A stretch of 64,000 bases of DNA from CAYHCE01 sp964355015 (lineage in GTDB: Bacteria; Cyanobacteriota; Cyanobacteriia; PCC-6307; Cyanobiaceae). The stretch lies in NCBI GenBank assembly GCA_964355015.1, contig CAYHCE010000017.1, positions 1-64,000 of the forward strand, written 5' to 3'. Below the pieces are notes generated by a model. It did no database searches and had not been told where the DNA came from. It was given only the letters and a program-made list of their open reading frames with translations. The position numbers and the translations under genes are program-made. The stretch's first letter is position 1, and the number at the start of each line of letters is the position of its first letter. Below, in pieces: positions 32,833 through 40,572 of the stretch.

Positions 32833-35463
32833 ATGCATCCCACCGCCGAGCAGTTCACCGAGAAGGCCTGGGCCGCGGTCGTGGCGGCTCAGCAGCTGGC
32901 CCAGCAGCGGCGCCAGCCCCAGCTGGAAACGGAGCACCTGTTCGCCAGCCTGCTGGCGCAGCAGGGGCTGGCCAGCCGGATCGTGGAGAAGGCGGGAGTC
33001 GATCCGTCCGTTCTGGCCGAGCGGGTGGAGGCGTTCATCGCCGCCCAGGCCAGCCTCGCCACACCGGCCGAGAGCGTGTATCTGGGCAAGGCTCTCCAGG
33101 CGCTGTTCGAGCAGGCCGAAGTTCTGAAGAAGGAGTTCGGCGACAGCTTCCTCTCGATCGAGCACCTGCTGCTGGCCCTTGGCGGCGATCCCCGCTGCGG
33201 CCGCCAGCTGCTCTCGCAGGCCGGCGTCGACCGGGCCAAACTGCGTCAGGCGATCGAGGCCGTGCGCGGCAGCCAGAAAGTGACGGACCAGAACCCCGAG
33301 GGCACCTACGAATCGCTGGAGAAGTACGGCCGTGACCTCACGGCCGCCGCGCGCGAGGGCAAGCTCGATCCGGTGATCGGGCGTGACGAGGAGATCCGCC
33401 GCACGATCCAGATCCTCTCGCGCCGCACCAAGAACAATCCGGTGCTGATCGGCGAACCGGGCGTGGGCAAGACGGCGATCGTGGAGGGCCTGGCCCAGCG
33501 CATCGTCAACGGCGACGTTCCTCAGGCGCTGCAGAACCGCCAGCTGATCGCTCTCGACATGGGCTCGCTGATCGCCGGGGCCAAGTACCGCGGCGAGTTC
33601 GAGGAACGGCTCAAGGCCGTGCTCAAGGAGGTGACCTCCAGCGAAGGCCAGATCGTGCTGTTCATCGACGAGATCCACACCGTGGTGGGGGCCGGCGCCA
33701 CCGGCGGTGCGATGGATGCCAGCAACCTGCTCAAGCCGATGCTGGCCCGGGGCGAACTGCGCTGCATCGGCGCCACCACCCTCGATGAGCACCGTCAGCA
33801 CATCGAGAAGGATCCGGCCCTGGAGCGCCGTTTCCAGCAGGTGTTCGTGGATCAGCCCACGGTGGAGGACACGATCTCGATCCTGCGGGGTCTCAAGGAG
33901 CGCTACGAAGTGCACCACGGCGTGCGCATCGCCGACAACGCCCTGGTGGCTGCGGCCGTGCTGAGCAGCCGCTACATCGCCGACCGCTTCCTGCCTGACA
34001 AAGCGATCGACCTGATGGATGAATCGGCGGCGCGGCTCAAGATGGAGATCACCTCCAAGCCGGAGGAGATCGATGAGATCGATCGCAAGATCCTGCAGCT
34101 GGAGATGGAGAAGCTCTCGCTCGGCCGTGAATCCGATACGGCCAGCAAGGAGCGGCTGGAGAGGCTGGAGAAGGAGCTGGCCGATCTGAGCGAGCAGCAG
34201 AGTGCCCTCAATGCCCAGTGGCAGCAGGAGAAGGGCGCGATCGACGAGCTCGGCGCCATCAAGGAGGAGATCGAGCAGGTGCAGCTGCAGGTGGAGCAGG
34301 CCAAGCGCCAGTACGACCTGAACAAGGCGGCGGAGCTGGAGTACGGCACCCTGGCGGAGCTGCACAAGAAGCTGGCGGCGAAGGAGGCCGAACTCACCAG
34401 CGCCGACGGCGAGAAGAGCCTGCTGCGGGAGGAGGTCACCGAGGAGGACATCGCCGAGGTGATCGCCAAGTGGACCGGCATTCCGGTGGCCCGGCTGGTG
34501 CAGAGCGAGATGGAGAAGCTGCTGCATCTGGAGGAGGAGCTGCACCAGCGGGTGATCGGCCAGGAGCAGGCGGTCACGGCGGTGGCCGATGCGATCCAGC
34601 GCTCCCGCGCCGGCCTCTCGGATCCCGACCGCCCGATCGCTTCCTTCCTGTTCCTCGGCCCCACCGGCGTCGGCAAGACGGAGCTCTCCAAGGCCCTGGC
34701 CTCGCTGCTGTTCGACAGCGACGACGCGATGGTGCGCATCGACATGAGCGAGTACATGGAGAAGCACGCCGTGTCCCGCCTGATCGGGGCCCCTCCCGGC
34801 TACGTGGGCTACGAGGAGGGCGGACAGCTCACCGAGGCGGTGCGGCGCCGCCCCTATGCCGTGATCCTGTTCGACGAGGTGGAGAAGGCCCACCCCGACG
34901 TGTTCAATGTGATGCTGCAGATCCTCGATGACGGCCGCGTCACCGACGGCCAGGGGCGCACCGTGGATTTCACCAACACGGTGCTGATCCTCACCAGCAA
35001 CATCGGCAGCCAGTCGATCCTGGATCTGGCCGGCGATCCGGGGCGCCACAGCGAGATGGAGAAACGGGTGAACGACGCCCTGCGCGGCCACTTCCGGCCG
35101 GAATTCCTCAACCGGCTGGATGAATCGATCATCTTCCACAGCCTGCGGGCCGATGAGCTGCGCCGGATCGTGGATCTGCAGGTGGCGCGGCTACGCCAGC
35201 GGCTGGAAGACCGCAAGCTCGGGCTCGAGCTCGATGGTGAGGCGCTTGACTGGCTGGCAGCTGCGGGCTACGACCCGGTGTATGGCGCCAGGCCGCTGAA
35301 GCGCGCGATTCAGCGGGAGCTGGAAACCCCGATCGCGAAGGGGATCCTGGCCGGCACCTTCCCCGAGGGCAGCGCCATCGCGGTGGATGTGCAGCAGGTG
35401 GGCGAAACCCCCCGGCTGCGCTTCCAGCCGGGACGCAGCCATGAGCTGGCGCTGGTGGGCTGA
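32833..35463 (+). CDS. clpB: ATP-dependent chaperone ClpB
   Basis: An 876-residue AAA+ disaggregase that works with DnaK to recover aggregated proteins. Domains in order: N domain (residues 1-150, HPTAEQFTEKAWAAVVAAQQ), first AAA+ module with Walker A GEPGVGKTAIVEG and Walker B VLFIDEIHTVVGAG, the long coiled-coil middle domain (about 400-530, EKLSLGRESDTASKERLERL), and the second AAA+ module with GPTGVGKTELSKAL and GAPPGYVGYEEGG. The middle domain marks it as ClpB rather than ClpC. The start is the ATG at 32833 with GGAG upstream. It ends 20 bases before a strong terminator. Confidence 0.98.
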   Translation: MHPTAEQFTEKAWAAVVAAQQLAQQRRQPQLETEHLFASLLAQQGLASRIVEKAGVDPSVLAERVEAFIAAQASLATPAESVYLGKALQALFEQAEVLKKEFGDSFLSIEHLLLALGGDPRCGRQLLSQAGVDRAKLRQAIEAVRGSQKVTDQNPEGTYESLEKYGRDLTAAAREGKLDPVIGRDEEIRRTIQILSRRTKNNPVLIGEPGVGKTAIVEGLAQRIVNGDVPQALQNRQLIALDMGSLIAGAKYRGEFEERLKAVLKEVTSSEGQIVLFIDEIHTVVGAGATGGAMDASNLLKPMLARGELRCIGATTLDEHRQHIEKDPALERRFQQVFVDQPTVEDTISILRGLKERYEVHHGVRIADNALVAAAVLSSRYIADRFLPDKAIDLMDESAARLKMEITSKPEEIDEIDRKILQLEMEKLSLGRESDTASKERLERLEKELADLSEQQSALNAQWQQEKGAIDELGAIKEEIEQVQLQVEQAKRQYDLNKAAELEYGTLAELHKKLAAKEAELTSADGEKSLLREEVTEEDIAEVIAKWTGIPVARLVQSEMEKLLHLEEELHQRVIGQEQAVTAVADAIQRSRAGLSDPDRPIASFLFLGPTGVGKTELSKALASLLFDSDDAMVRIDMSEYMEKHAVSRLIGAPPGYVGYEEGGQLTEAVRRRPYAVILFDEVEKAHPDVFNVMLQILDDGRVTDGQGRTVDFTNTVLILTSNIGSQSILDLAGDPGRHSEMEKRVNDALRGHFRPEFLNRLDESIIFHSLRADELRRIVDLQVARLRQRLEDRKLGLELDGEALDWLAAAGYDPVYGARPLKRAIQRELETPIAKGILAGTFPEGSAIAVDVQQVGETPRLRFQPGRSHELALVG

Positions 35464-35481
35464 CGGGCCGGCTGAGCTGAA

Positions 35482-35514
35482 AAACCCCTGCAGGAGGTAC
35501 TCCTGCAGGGGTTG
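35482..35514. terminator. Strong bidirectional terminator between clpB and the acidic-protein gene
   Basis: A perfect 14-bp stem (AACCCCTGCAGGAG with CTCCTGCAGGGGTT) closes on a 3-base loop. It has A residues on its left (GAAAAA) and TT then GACTT on its right. It lies 20 bases after clpB and 46 bases after the stop of the leftward acidic-protein gene, so it can serve both. On the minus strand the A run becomes a proper T tail. Confidence 0.85.
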
Positions 35515-35559
35515 ACTTGGTGCTTGGTACGGCTGCCGGGGCAGCCGGGAGGCGTTGGA

Positions 35560-36054
35560 TCAGGCCTTGCCGCCGGGGAAGAGATCGTCGAGGTCGTCGA
35601 ACAAGCCCTTCTCGGGGAGGTTGCCGAAGATTCCATCGGGCAGGGCGCCAGGGAAGGCATCCGGCAGGACCCCGAGCAGATCGGAGACGTTAAGACCACC
35701 CTCAGAAATACCCTCGGTACCACCGAAGATCACAGGAACGGAAGCATCGTTCAGGGCCTCGAAGTCACTGGCGGCCGTGTCGCCCGTCAGGTAGTCGACG
35801 CCCAGAGAAATCGAATCCGAAGGAAGCTTGTCAATGGCTTCAGAAGCCAGATTGACTAACTTTTCATCAAGCTTGTTGAAGCCAAAGACGAGCTCATCAT
35901 CGTCATTGACCTTGGTTTCCAGAAAATTAATCGCTGCCCCAAACTTACCTTCGGACTTGCCGGGGAAAAGATCAGAATTGTTGTCTAAACCATTTTCAAG
36001 CTTTTCTAGCAGGCTGGTGAATCCACCAGCGATTTCGAGGGTTGTTGCTGACAT
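35560..36054 (-). CDS. Strongly acidic hypothetical protein without Cys, Arg, His, Trp or Gln
   Basis: 164 residues from the ATG at 36052-36054. By my count it has 31 Asp+Glu against 9 Lys and no Arg, His, Cys, Trp or Gln. The sequence has a repeated LFPG/FPG/LP theme: NSDLFPGKSEGKFG near residue 27, then LPDAFPGALPDGIFGNLPEK and the C-terminus DDLDDLFPGGKA. There is no signal peptide or membrane helix. Codon use is less GC-rich than in clpB or the glycosyltransferases. No family was recognised. Its composition is like that of proteins exported unfolded by type I secretion, and such a system is encoded 5 kb away, but the link is inference. Confidence 0.7.
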   Translation of the reverse strand: MSATTLEIAGGFTSLLEKLENGLDNNSDLFPGKSEGKFGAAINFLETKVNDDDELVFGFNKLDEKLVNLASEAIDKLPSDSISLGVDYLTGDTAASDFEALNDASVPVIFGGTEGISEGGLNVSDLLGVLPDAFPGALPDGIFGNLPEKGLFDDLDDLFPGGKA

Positions 36055-36475
36055 GGCTTCAGAGTGAGTTGCTACTCAGGCGAAGAGGAAATCCAAACGG
36101 ATCCCCGAATGCGCAGACGTTACCAGTGATTTCCAGAGCTGCACAGGTGTGACTCTGCTGGAGACGGGATTGAGACGGATGAAAGCCGTAGAGGAACACG
36201 CATTCGCCCCCCGGAGAGCACCCCAACTGGGCTCGAGAACCGCAAACACTCACAGACCGGCAGCAAAACGTTGCAGAGATCACCAGAATCCGACCATCAT
36301 TCCCCGGAAAGTGCATTTTGTAACATCTCCGCCCCTGATCTGATCAGTGTTTCTTATATGACCTGGATTCTCAGCTGGAGCGGGGCTGAGATGGGCATTC
36401 CCAAACAGAAGTGGCGGCTCCTGCCCGTAGCGGGTCCATGTGCTCCGCTGGTAAGCCCTGTCCAGCCTTCCTTTC
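36055..36475. other. 421-base intergenic region
   Basis: It lies between the outward-facing acidic-protein gene and the TPR-GT9 gene, so it should carry both promoters. It is less GC-rich than the flanks. TATATG at 36356-36361 is a possible -10 for the rightward gene, and the overlapping CTGATC repeats at 36336-36346 are the only other notable short pattern. Short ORFs here have neither ribosome-binding sites nor protein-like sequence. No RNA gene was recognised. Confidence 0.5.
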
Positions 36476-37810
36476 GTGTCCCGGCAACTGGTTGAGTGGC
36501 TTGCGGTCGCGGCGGGGTGTGAGCAGCGCTTCGACTGGATGGCCGCCGCAGCGGCCTACGGACAGGCCCTAGCCCTGTCCGCCTCAGACCCGAGGTTGTG
36601 GATCAATCAGGGGCACGCTCTCTGGATGGCGGACCTTCCCCACGCCGCCGAACGCTGTTACCGGCAGGCGTTGCGGTTGTCCCCCGCTCTGCCGACCGCC
36701 CTGTGCGGCCTGGCCAACAGCCTGCGCGATCTGAACCGGTTCGAAGAGGCGGCCGTCGCCTACGCCTCGAGCGCCGGCGGCGAGGCGCGCTGGGGTCGCA
36801 GTCAGGTGCTGATCGGGCTGGAGTCCTATGAGGAAGCCTTCGCGGAGGCTGAAGCACGCCGAGATCTGGAGGCGTGGAAGCCGTTTCGCCCCGGAGCGTT
36901 CTGGGCCGGCGGAGCGATCGACGAGCTGGATCCCGGCGCCGACCTCTGGGTCTGGAGCGAGCAGGGCTTCGGCGACACCTTTCAGTTCCTGCGCTGGATC
37001 CCGGCCCTGGCCGATAGGCGCGAGCGGCAGGCCGGGAACTCCGCCAGCCGCTGCGGGGAACTGCACCTCGTGGTGGAGGCGAATCTGGTGCGGATCATTC
37101 AGGAAGGGCTGGCCTGGATGCGATGCCCCCCCCGCGTGGTGGCCAAGGACACGCTGGAGTTCCAGCCTCTGGTGGTGCATGGCTCGCTGATGAGCCTGCC
37201 GCACGCCCTCGGTGGGGCGCCTGTTCCCCTGGCGCGGCCCACGCTGGCGTCCCCCCTGTGGAGCGAAGCCGGCCCTTGCCTGCTGCCCGGCAGCCTGGGG
37301 ACCGGCCCACGGGTGGGGATCGTCTGGGCCTCCGGTCGAAAGCAGGAGCGGCCCTTCAGCGAGCGTGAATACCGCAAACGCAGCCTGCCGCCGGCGGCGC
37401 TCTGGCAGCTGATCGATGGGTTGCAGCAGGCCGGCGCGGCCGTGATTCCGCTGCAATACGGCGATGACGGGGAGCTGGCGGCGGCGCTCGGCTTCGAGCT
37501 GGCCGCGCCCCGGCTCGATCTGGGCGATTTCGCCCATGTGGCCCGGGTTGTGGCGCAGCTGGATCTGGTGATCAGCGTGGACACCGCGATGGCCCACCTG
37601 ATCGGGGCGATGGGGGCTCCCGGCTGGATCCTGTTGCCCTGGAGCGCCGATCCCCGCTGGCTGCGTCAGCGCGAAGACAGCCCCTGGTATCCCAGCCTGC
37701 GGCTGCTTCGCCAGCCGGCGGGTGGAGACTGGCGCGGCACGATCGATCAGCTGCTCAGGCGCTTCGCCGAGCGGAGCGCAGCAGCACCAGAGCATCGATC
37801 CAGCTGGTGA
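36476..37810 (+). CDS. TPR protein with GT9-like glycosyltransferase domain
   Basis: 444 residues from the GTG at 36476. Residues 1-110 are TPR repeats (FDWMAAAAAYGQALALSASD, then AERCYRQALRLSPALPTALC). The rest resembles the C-terminal half of GT9/heptosyltransferase-like enzymes: GPRVGIVWASGRKQERPFSE, then WQLIDGLQQAGAAVIPLQYG and the nucleotide-binding LVISVDTAMAHLIGAMGAP. Proteins of this architecture often glycosylate surface proteins or act in polysaccharide assembly. The acceptor is unknown. The last 56 bases overlap the convergent GT4 gene. Confidence 0.78.
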   Translation: MSRQLVEWLAVAAGCEQRFDWMAAAAAYGQALALSASDPRLWINQGHALWMADLPHAAERCYRQALRLSPALPTALCGLANSLRDLNRFEEAAVAYASSAGGEARWGRSQVLIGLESYEEAFAEAEARRDLEAWKPFRPGAFWAGGAIDELDPGADLWVWSEQGFGDTFQFLRWIPALADRRERQAGNSASRCGELHLVVEANLVRIIQEGLAWMRCPPRVVAKDTLEFQPLVVHGSLMSLPHALGGAPVPLARPTLASPLWSEAGPCLLPGSLGTGPRVGIVWASGRKQERPFSEREYRKRSLPPAALWQLIDGLQQAGAAVIPLQYGDDGELAAALGFELAAPRLDLGDFAHVARVVAQLDLVISVDTAMAHLIGAMGAPGWILLPWSADPRWLRQREDSPWYPSLRLLRQPAGGDWRGTIDQLLRRFAERSAAAPEHRSSW

Positions 37811-38993
37811 AGGCTTCGGTGCAGCGCTTTCGCTCGTAGCGCTCGACCACCGTGGCGCGGGCCGCCAGAGCGAGGCTTCGGTGGGCCTCCGGATCCCGCA
37901 GCACCGCATCGATCCGGGCGGCGATGGCCGCCGGGTCGTCGAGTGGGGTCAGCAGGCCATTCACCCGATCGCGGATCACCTCCTTCACGGGCGCCGTGTC
38001 GGAGGCCACCACCACAGCCCCGCAGGCCATCGCCTCCAGCAGGCTCCAGGAGAGCACATAGGGATAGGAAAGATAGGCGTGAACTGTGCTGATCTGGAAC
38101 AGGGCGGTGAGCCGCTCCCGTGGCAGCAGCCCCACCAGGTGAAGCCTTTGCCGATCGATGGCGCCGCCCAGCTGCTCGAGCATGGCGCCGCGATAGCCAG
38201 CGGGATGGGGGCTGGGCGGGCTGTAGGAGTGGCCCTCCCCGCCGACCACCACCACCTGGAGGGTGGGGTGGTGTTGAAACAGCGGCGGCAGGGCCCGCAG
38301 GAAGCGGCAGAAGCCCCGCAGGGGTTCGAGGCTGCGGCTCACGAAGGTGAGCACCAGGTCGTTGCGGCTGAGTTCCAGCTCGGGCGTCAGCCGGATCCTT
38401 CGCGTCGGTTCCGGCCGGATCGTTTCGGTGTCGATTCCTTCGTGGATCACCTGAATCCGGCCACGCCAGGGTGCCGGGAAGGTGTTGCGCTGAAACAGCG
38501 TCGGCGTCAGGGCGAGATCGGCATCCGCCAGCGCGGCCAGCGCCATGAGGTTGTTGCGGGCGAGCAACTGCAGCCTTGCCGTGGTGATCGGAGGGGCATC
38601 CGGATCGTCACTGCCGAGCAGGGAGGGGCTGCCGAACAGTTCCGGATAGGCGATCAGCACGGCCCGGGGCCAGAGCCCTCGCAGATAGAGACCCTCACCC
38701 CAGGCGCTGTGGAACAGAACCACCTGTGGCTCCACTCCTGCCGCCAGCAGGGCGCGGGCCTGTTCCGCCACCCGCTCCGCACGCAGGAGGCCCAGTTCGA
38801 GCGCCGGATCGCGCAGCCCCTCAGGCAGATCCTCGAGCCGGGGGGCCGGGTAGGGATGGAAGTGGCAGCCGGCCGGCAGGGGGTGGCCTTCCTGGACGCC
38901 GATGGCATGCACCCGATGCCCTCGGGCGAGCAGAGCCACCACGAAGGGCAGAAACTGGGCCGGGAACGCCTGATGAACGAACAGGATCTGCAT
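37755..38993 (-). CDS. GT4 family glycosyltransferase
   Basis: 412 residues from the ATG at 38991-38993 (MQILFVHQAFPAQFLPFVVA). The frame extends to 39035, but this start is the conserved one. It is a retaining GT-B enzyme: the N-terminal half has ALLARGHRVHAIGVQEG and VVLFHSAWGEGLYLRGLWPR, and the C-terminal donor domain has LVLTFVSRSLEPLRGFCRFL, VVVVGGEGHSYSPPSPHPAG and YVLSWSLLEAMACGAVVVAS with the E-x7-E-type Glu. Donor and acceptor sugars are unknown. It belongs to the glycan region and is convergent with the TPR-GT9 gene. Confidence 0.9.
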   Translation of the reverse strand: MQILFVHQAFPAQFLPFVVALLARGHRVHAIGVQEGHPLPAGCHFHPYPAPRLEDLPEGLRDPALELGLLRAERVAEQARALLAAGVEPQVVLFHSAWGEGLYLRGLWPRAVLIAYPELFGSPSLLGSDDPDAPPITTARLQLLARNNLMALAALADADLALTPTLFQRNTFPAPWRGRIQVIHEGIDTETIRPEPTRRIRLTPELELSRNDLVLTFVSRSLEPLRGFCRFLRALPPLFQHHPTLQVVVVGGEGHSYSPPSPHPAGYRGAMLEQLGGAIDRQRLHLVGLLPRERLTALFQISTVHAYLSYPYVLSWSLLEAMACGAVVVASDTAPVKEVIRDRVNGLLTPLDDPAAIAARIDAVLRDPEAHRSLALAARATVVERYERKRCTEAFTSWIDALVLLRSARRSA

Positions 38994-39075
38994 CGGCTGT
39001 GGCTGTCTCGGCGACAAAGCGAGCCTGGTCGGCATCGGTACAGTTCAGCCACTTTTCCATTTCCGCGGGACTTCG

Positions 39076-40254
39076 ATGCCTTCCTTGCGCCGTCTGTTTG
39101 GGCTGGGTTCGAGTAGCCAGCCGCATCAGGCACCCGAACCCTCCTGGGCTGGGGCTGCCAAGGCACCTGCTCCGGTGAACCGCATGGTCAACACCCTGCC
39201 CGATGGCCGGGCGGATCTGCCGGTGGAGATGGTGCCGTGGTCGGTGCGGCGGTTGCAGGTGATCTTCCAGCAGCTCAACCAGACACCGAATCAGCAGTCC
39301 GTGGAGGATGCCCAGGCGGCCCGAACCTGTTTCATGAAGTTCTGGCTCACCGCTCCGGTCGACTTCCTGGAGATGCTCTACGACGGGCCGATCGGTCAGG
39401 CCTATCGGTTGATGCTCGGGGGTGTGCTGCCGGCCCTCCCCCTGAGCGAAGCCGATGAGCGCTGCAAGATGGCGCTGACCCAGCGGCTGCATGCGGCCTT
39501 CGGCCATCACGAAACCACCAACCTGCTGCTGGCGGTGATGCCTTATTACGACCTGAACGCCATGCGGGTGGCCGATCCACTGCGCCAGATCCCCGAATGG
39601 CTCCTGGCGGACTACGCCAATCGCTGCGATCCCCAGCTCAAGGCGAAGCTGCTCAAGCGCGATGCCCTGCGCGGTGGGGCCGCCAGCGGCGCGCCCTCCC
39701 CAGCGCCCACCGCCCTGCTGGGCCCCGCCGGTCAGGCGGGTCTGCGCACGTTTCAGGGCTCCGGCGCTGCGGAGGGCGATGCAGCCCTGCCGGTGCTGGC
39801 CGAACGCCGGGGGGCCGACTGCCTGCCGCTGATTCAGGACAACGAATTCCTGGGCCGGATGAGCGGCCTGATCAACCTGTATGCGATCGATCCCAGTGAC
39901 GGCGAACTGAAGCGGGAGCTCTCCGGCCTGCGGCGCCAGGTGGCGCAGATCTGGCTGGATGTGGACTCTGAACAGTTGCAGGCCCTGTACCGAGCCCCCT
40001 TCGGCCAGCTCAGCCAGAACCTGATCGGCTCCGGATTCGCGCGCGAGCCCCTGTCGCCGGAGGAAGATGCCGCCCGGCGCCGGCTCGGCGAGATCGTGGC
40101 GAAGATGCGCCATCCACGGGCCCTGAACGCGCTGATGGCGGCCCTGCTCTATTACCCGGCCGGCAAGGTGAACCTCAGTGAGGCGGACAGCACCCTGCCG
40201 GCCTGGCTGGTGCAGGAGCTCAACACGCTGCGCAATCGGGCCCTGCAGAACTGA
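39076..40254 (+). CDS. Hypothetical protein, unrecognised, within the glycan/export region
   Basis: 392 residues from the ATG at 39076. Residues 1-40 are variable. Then comes a helical region (VEMVPWSVRRLQVIFQQLNQ, then CFMKFWLTAPVDFLEMLYDG and LLLAVMPYYDLNAMRVADPL), an Ala/Pro/Gly-rich linker at about 200-235, and a second helical region (LPLIQDNEFLGRMSGLINLY, then LRRQVAQIWLDVDSEQLQAL). No signal peptide, membrane helix or catalytic motif is seen. It faces away from the GT4 gene across 82 bases and converges on the secretion operon. Function is unknown; a role with its neighbours is only implied by position. Confidence 0.7.
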   Translation: MPSLRRLFGLGSSSQPHQAPEPSWAGAAKAPAPVNRMVNTLPDGRADLPVEMVPWSVRRLQVIFQQLNQTPNQQSVEDAQAARTCFMKFWLTAPVDFLEMLYDGPIGQAYRLMLGGVLPALPLSEADERCKMALTQRLHAAFGHHETTNLLLAVMPYYDLNAMRVADPLRQIPEWLLADYANRCDPQLKAKLLKRDALRGGAASGAPSPAPTALLGPAGQAGLRTFQGSGAAEGDAALPVLAERRGADCLPLIQDNEFLGRMSGLINLYAIDPSDGELKRELSGLRRQVAQIWLDVDSEQLQALYRAPFGQLSQNLIGSGFAREPLSPEEDAARRRLGEIVAKMRHPRALNALMAALLYYPAGKVNLSEADSTLPAWLVQELNTLRNRALQN

Positions 40255-40284
40255 ACGCTCAGCCGGGGCCTGGCGGTGCCAGGC

Positions 40285-40572
40285 TCACTTGTGGAATTCC
40301 TGCCAGACCAGCCAGTAGGCGAGATAGCCCACCGGTGGGCCGAGCAGGAGGGGCAGAAAGGCCAGCAAGGAAACTCTCAGCGGCCCCCAGAGCAGCAGTC
40401 CGAGGCAGAAGGCCAGATAGAGGAGCAGTATCGCGCCGAGCAGAACCGCACGGCTGGTGAGCGTCTGGCGCAGACGTTGAACGGCCCTGTGGCACAGAAC
40501 TCTGAACCGTTGCCCAGGCGGCACGAACGCCGACCAGTCGGCCGGAGGTGGCGGCGGCGGCCGGCGTGCCAT
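40285..40572 (-). CDS. Small two-helix membrane protein, last gene of the secretion operon
   Basis: A 95-residue protein with a Pro-rich, basic N-terminus (ARRPPPPPPADW) and two hydrophobic helices (AVLLGAILLLYLAFCLGLLL and VSLLAFLPLLLGPPVGYLAY). Its ATG overlaps the stop of the HlyD gene (ATGA on the minus strand at 40572-40574), so it is translated with the secretion genes. No family was recognised. It may be an accessory inner-membrane component of the exporter, but that is inference from position. Confidence 0.7.
   Translation of the reverse strand: MARRPPPPPPADWSAFVPPGQRFRVLCHRAVQRLRQTLTSRAVLLGAILLLYLAFCLGLLLWGPLRVSLLAFLPLLLGPPVGYLAYWLVWQEFHK

Noticed and set aside
32179..35139. A 986-codon minus-strand frame that includes the exported protein at 32179-32676
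   Set aside because: Only its last 165 codons are real; the rest is the antisense of clpB.
36358..36495. Short ORF starting ATGACCTGGATT in the gap before the TPR-GT9 gene
   Set aside because: It has no ribosome-binding site and no protein-like pattern, and it overlaps the start of the next gene.
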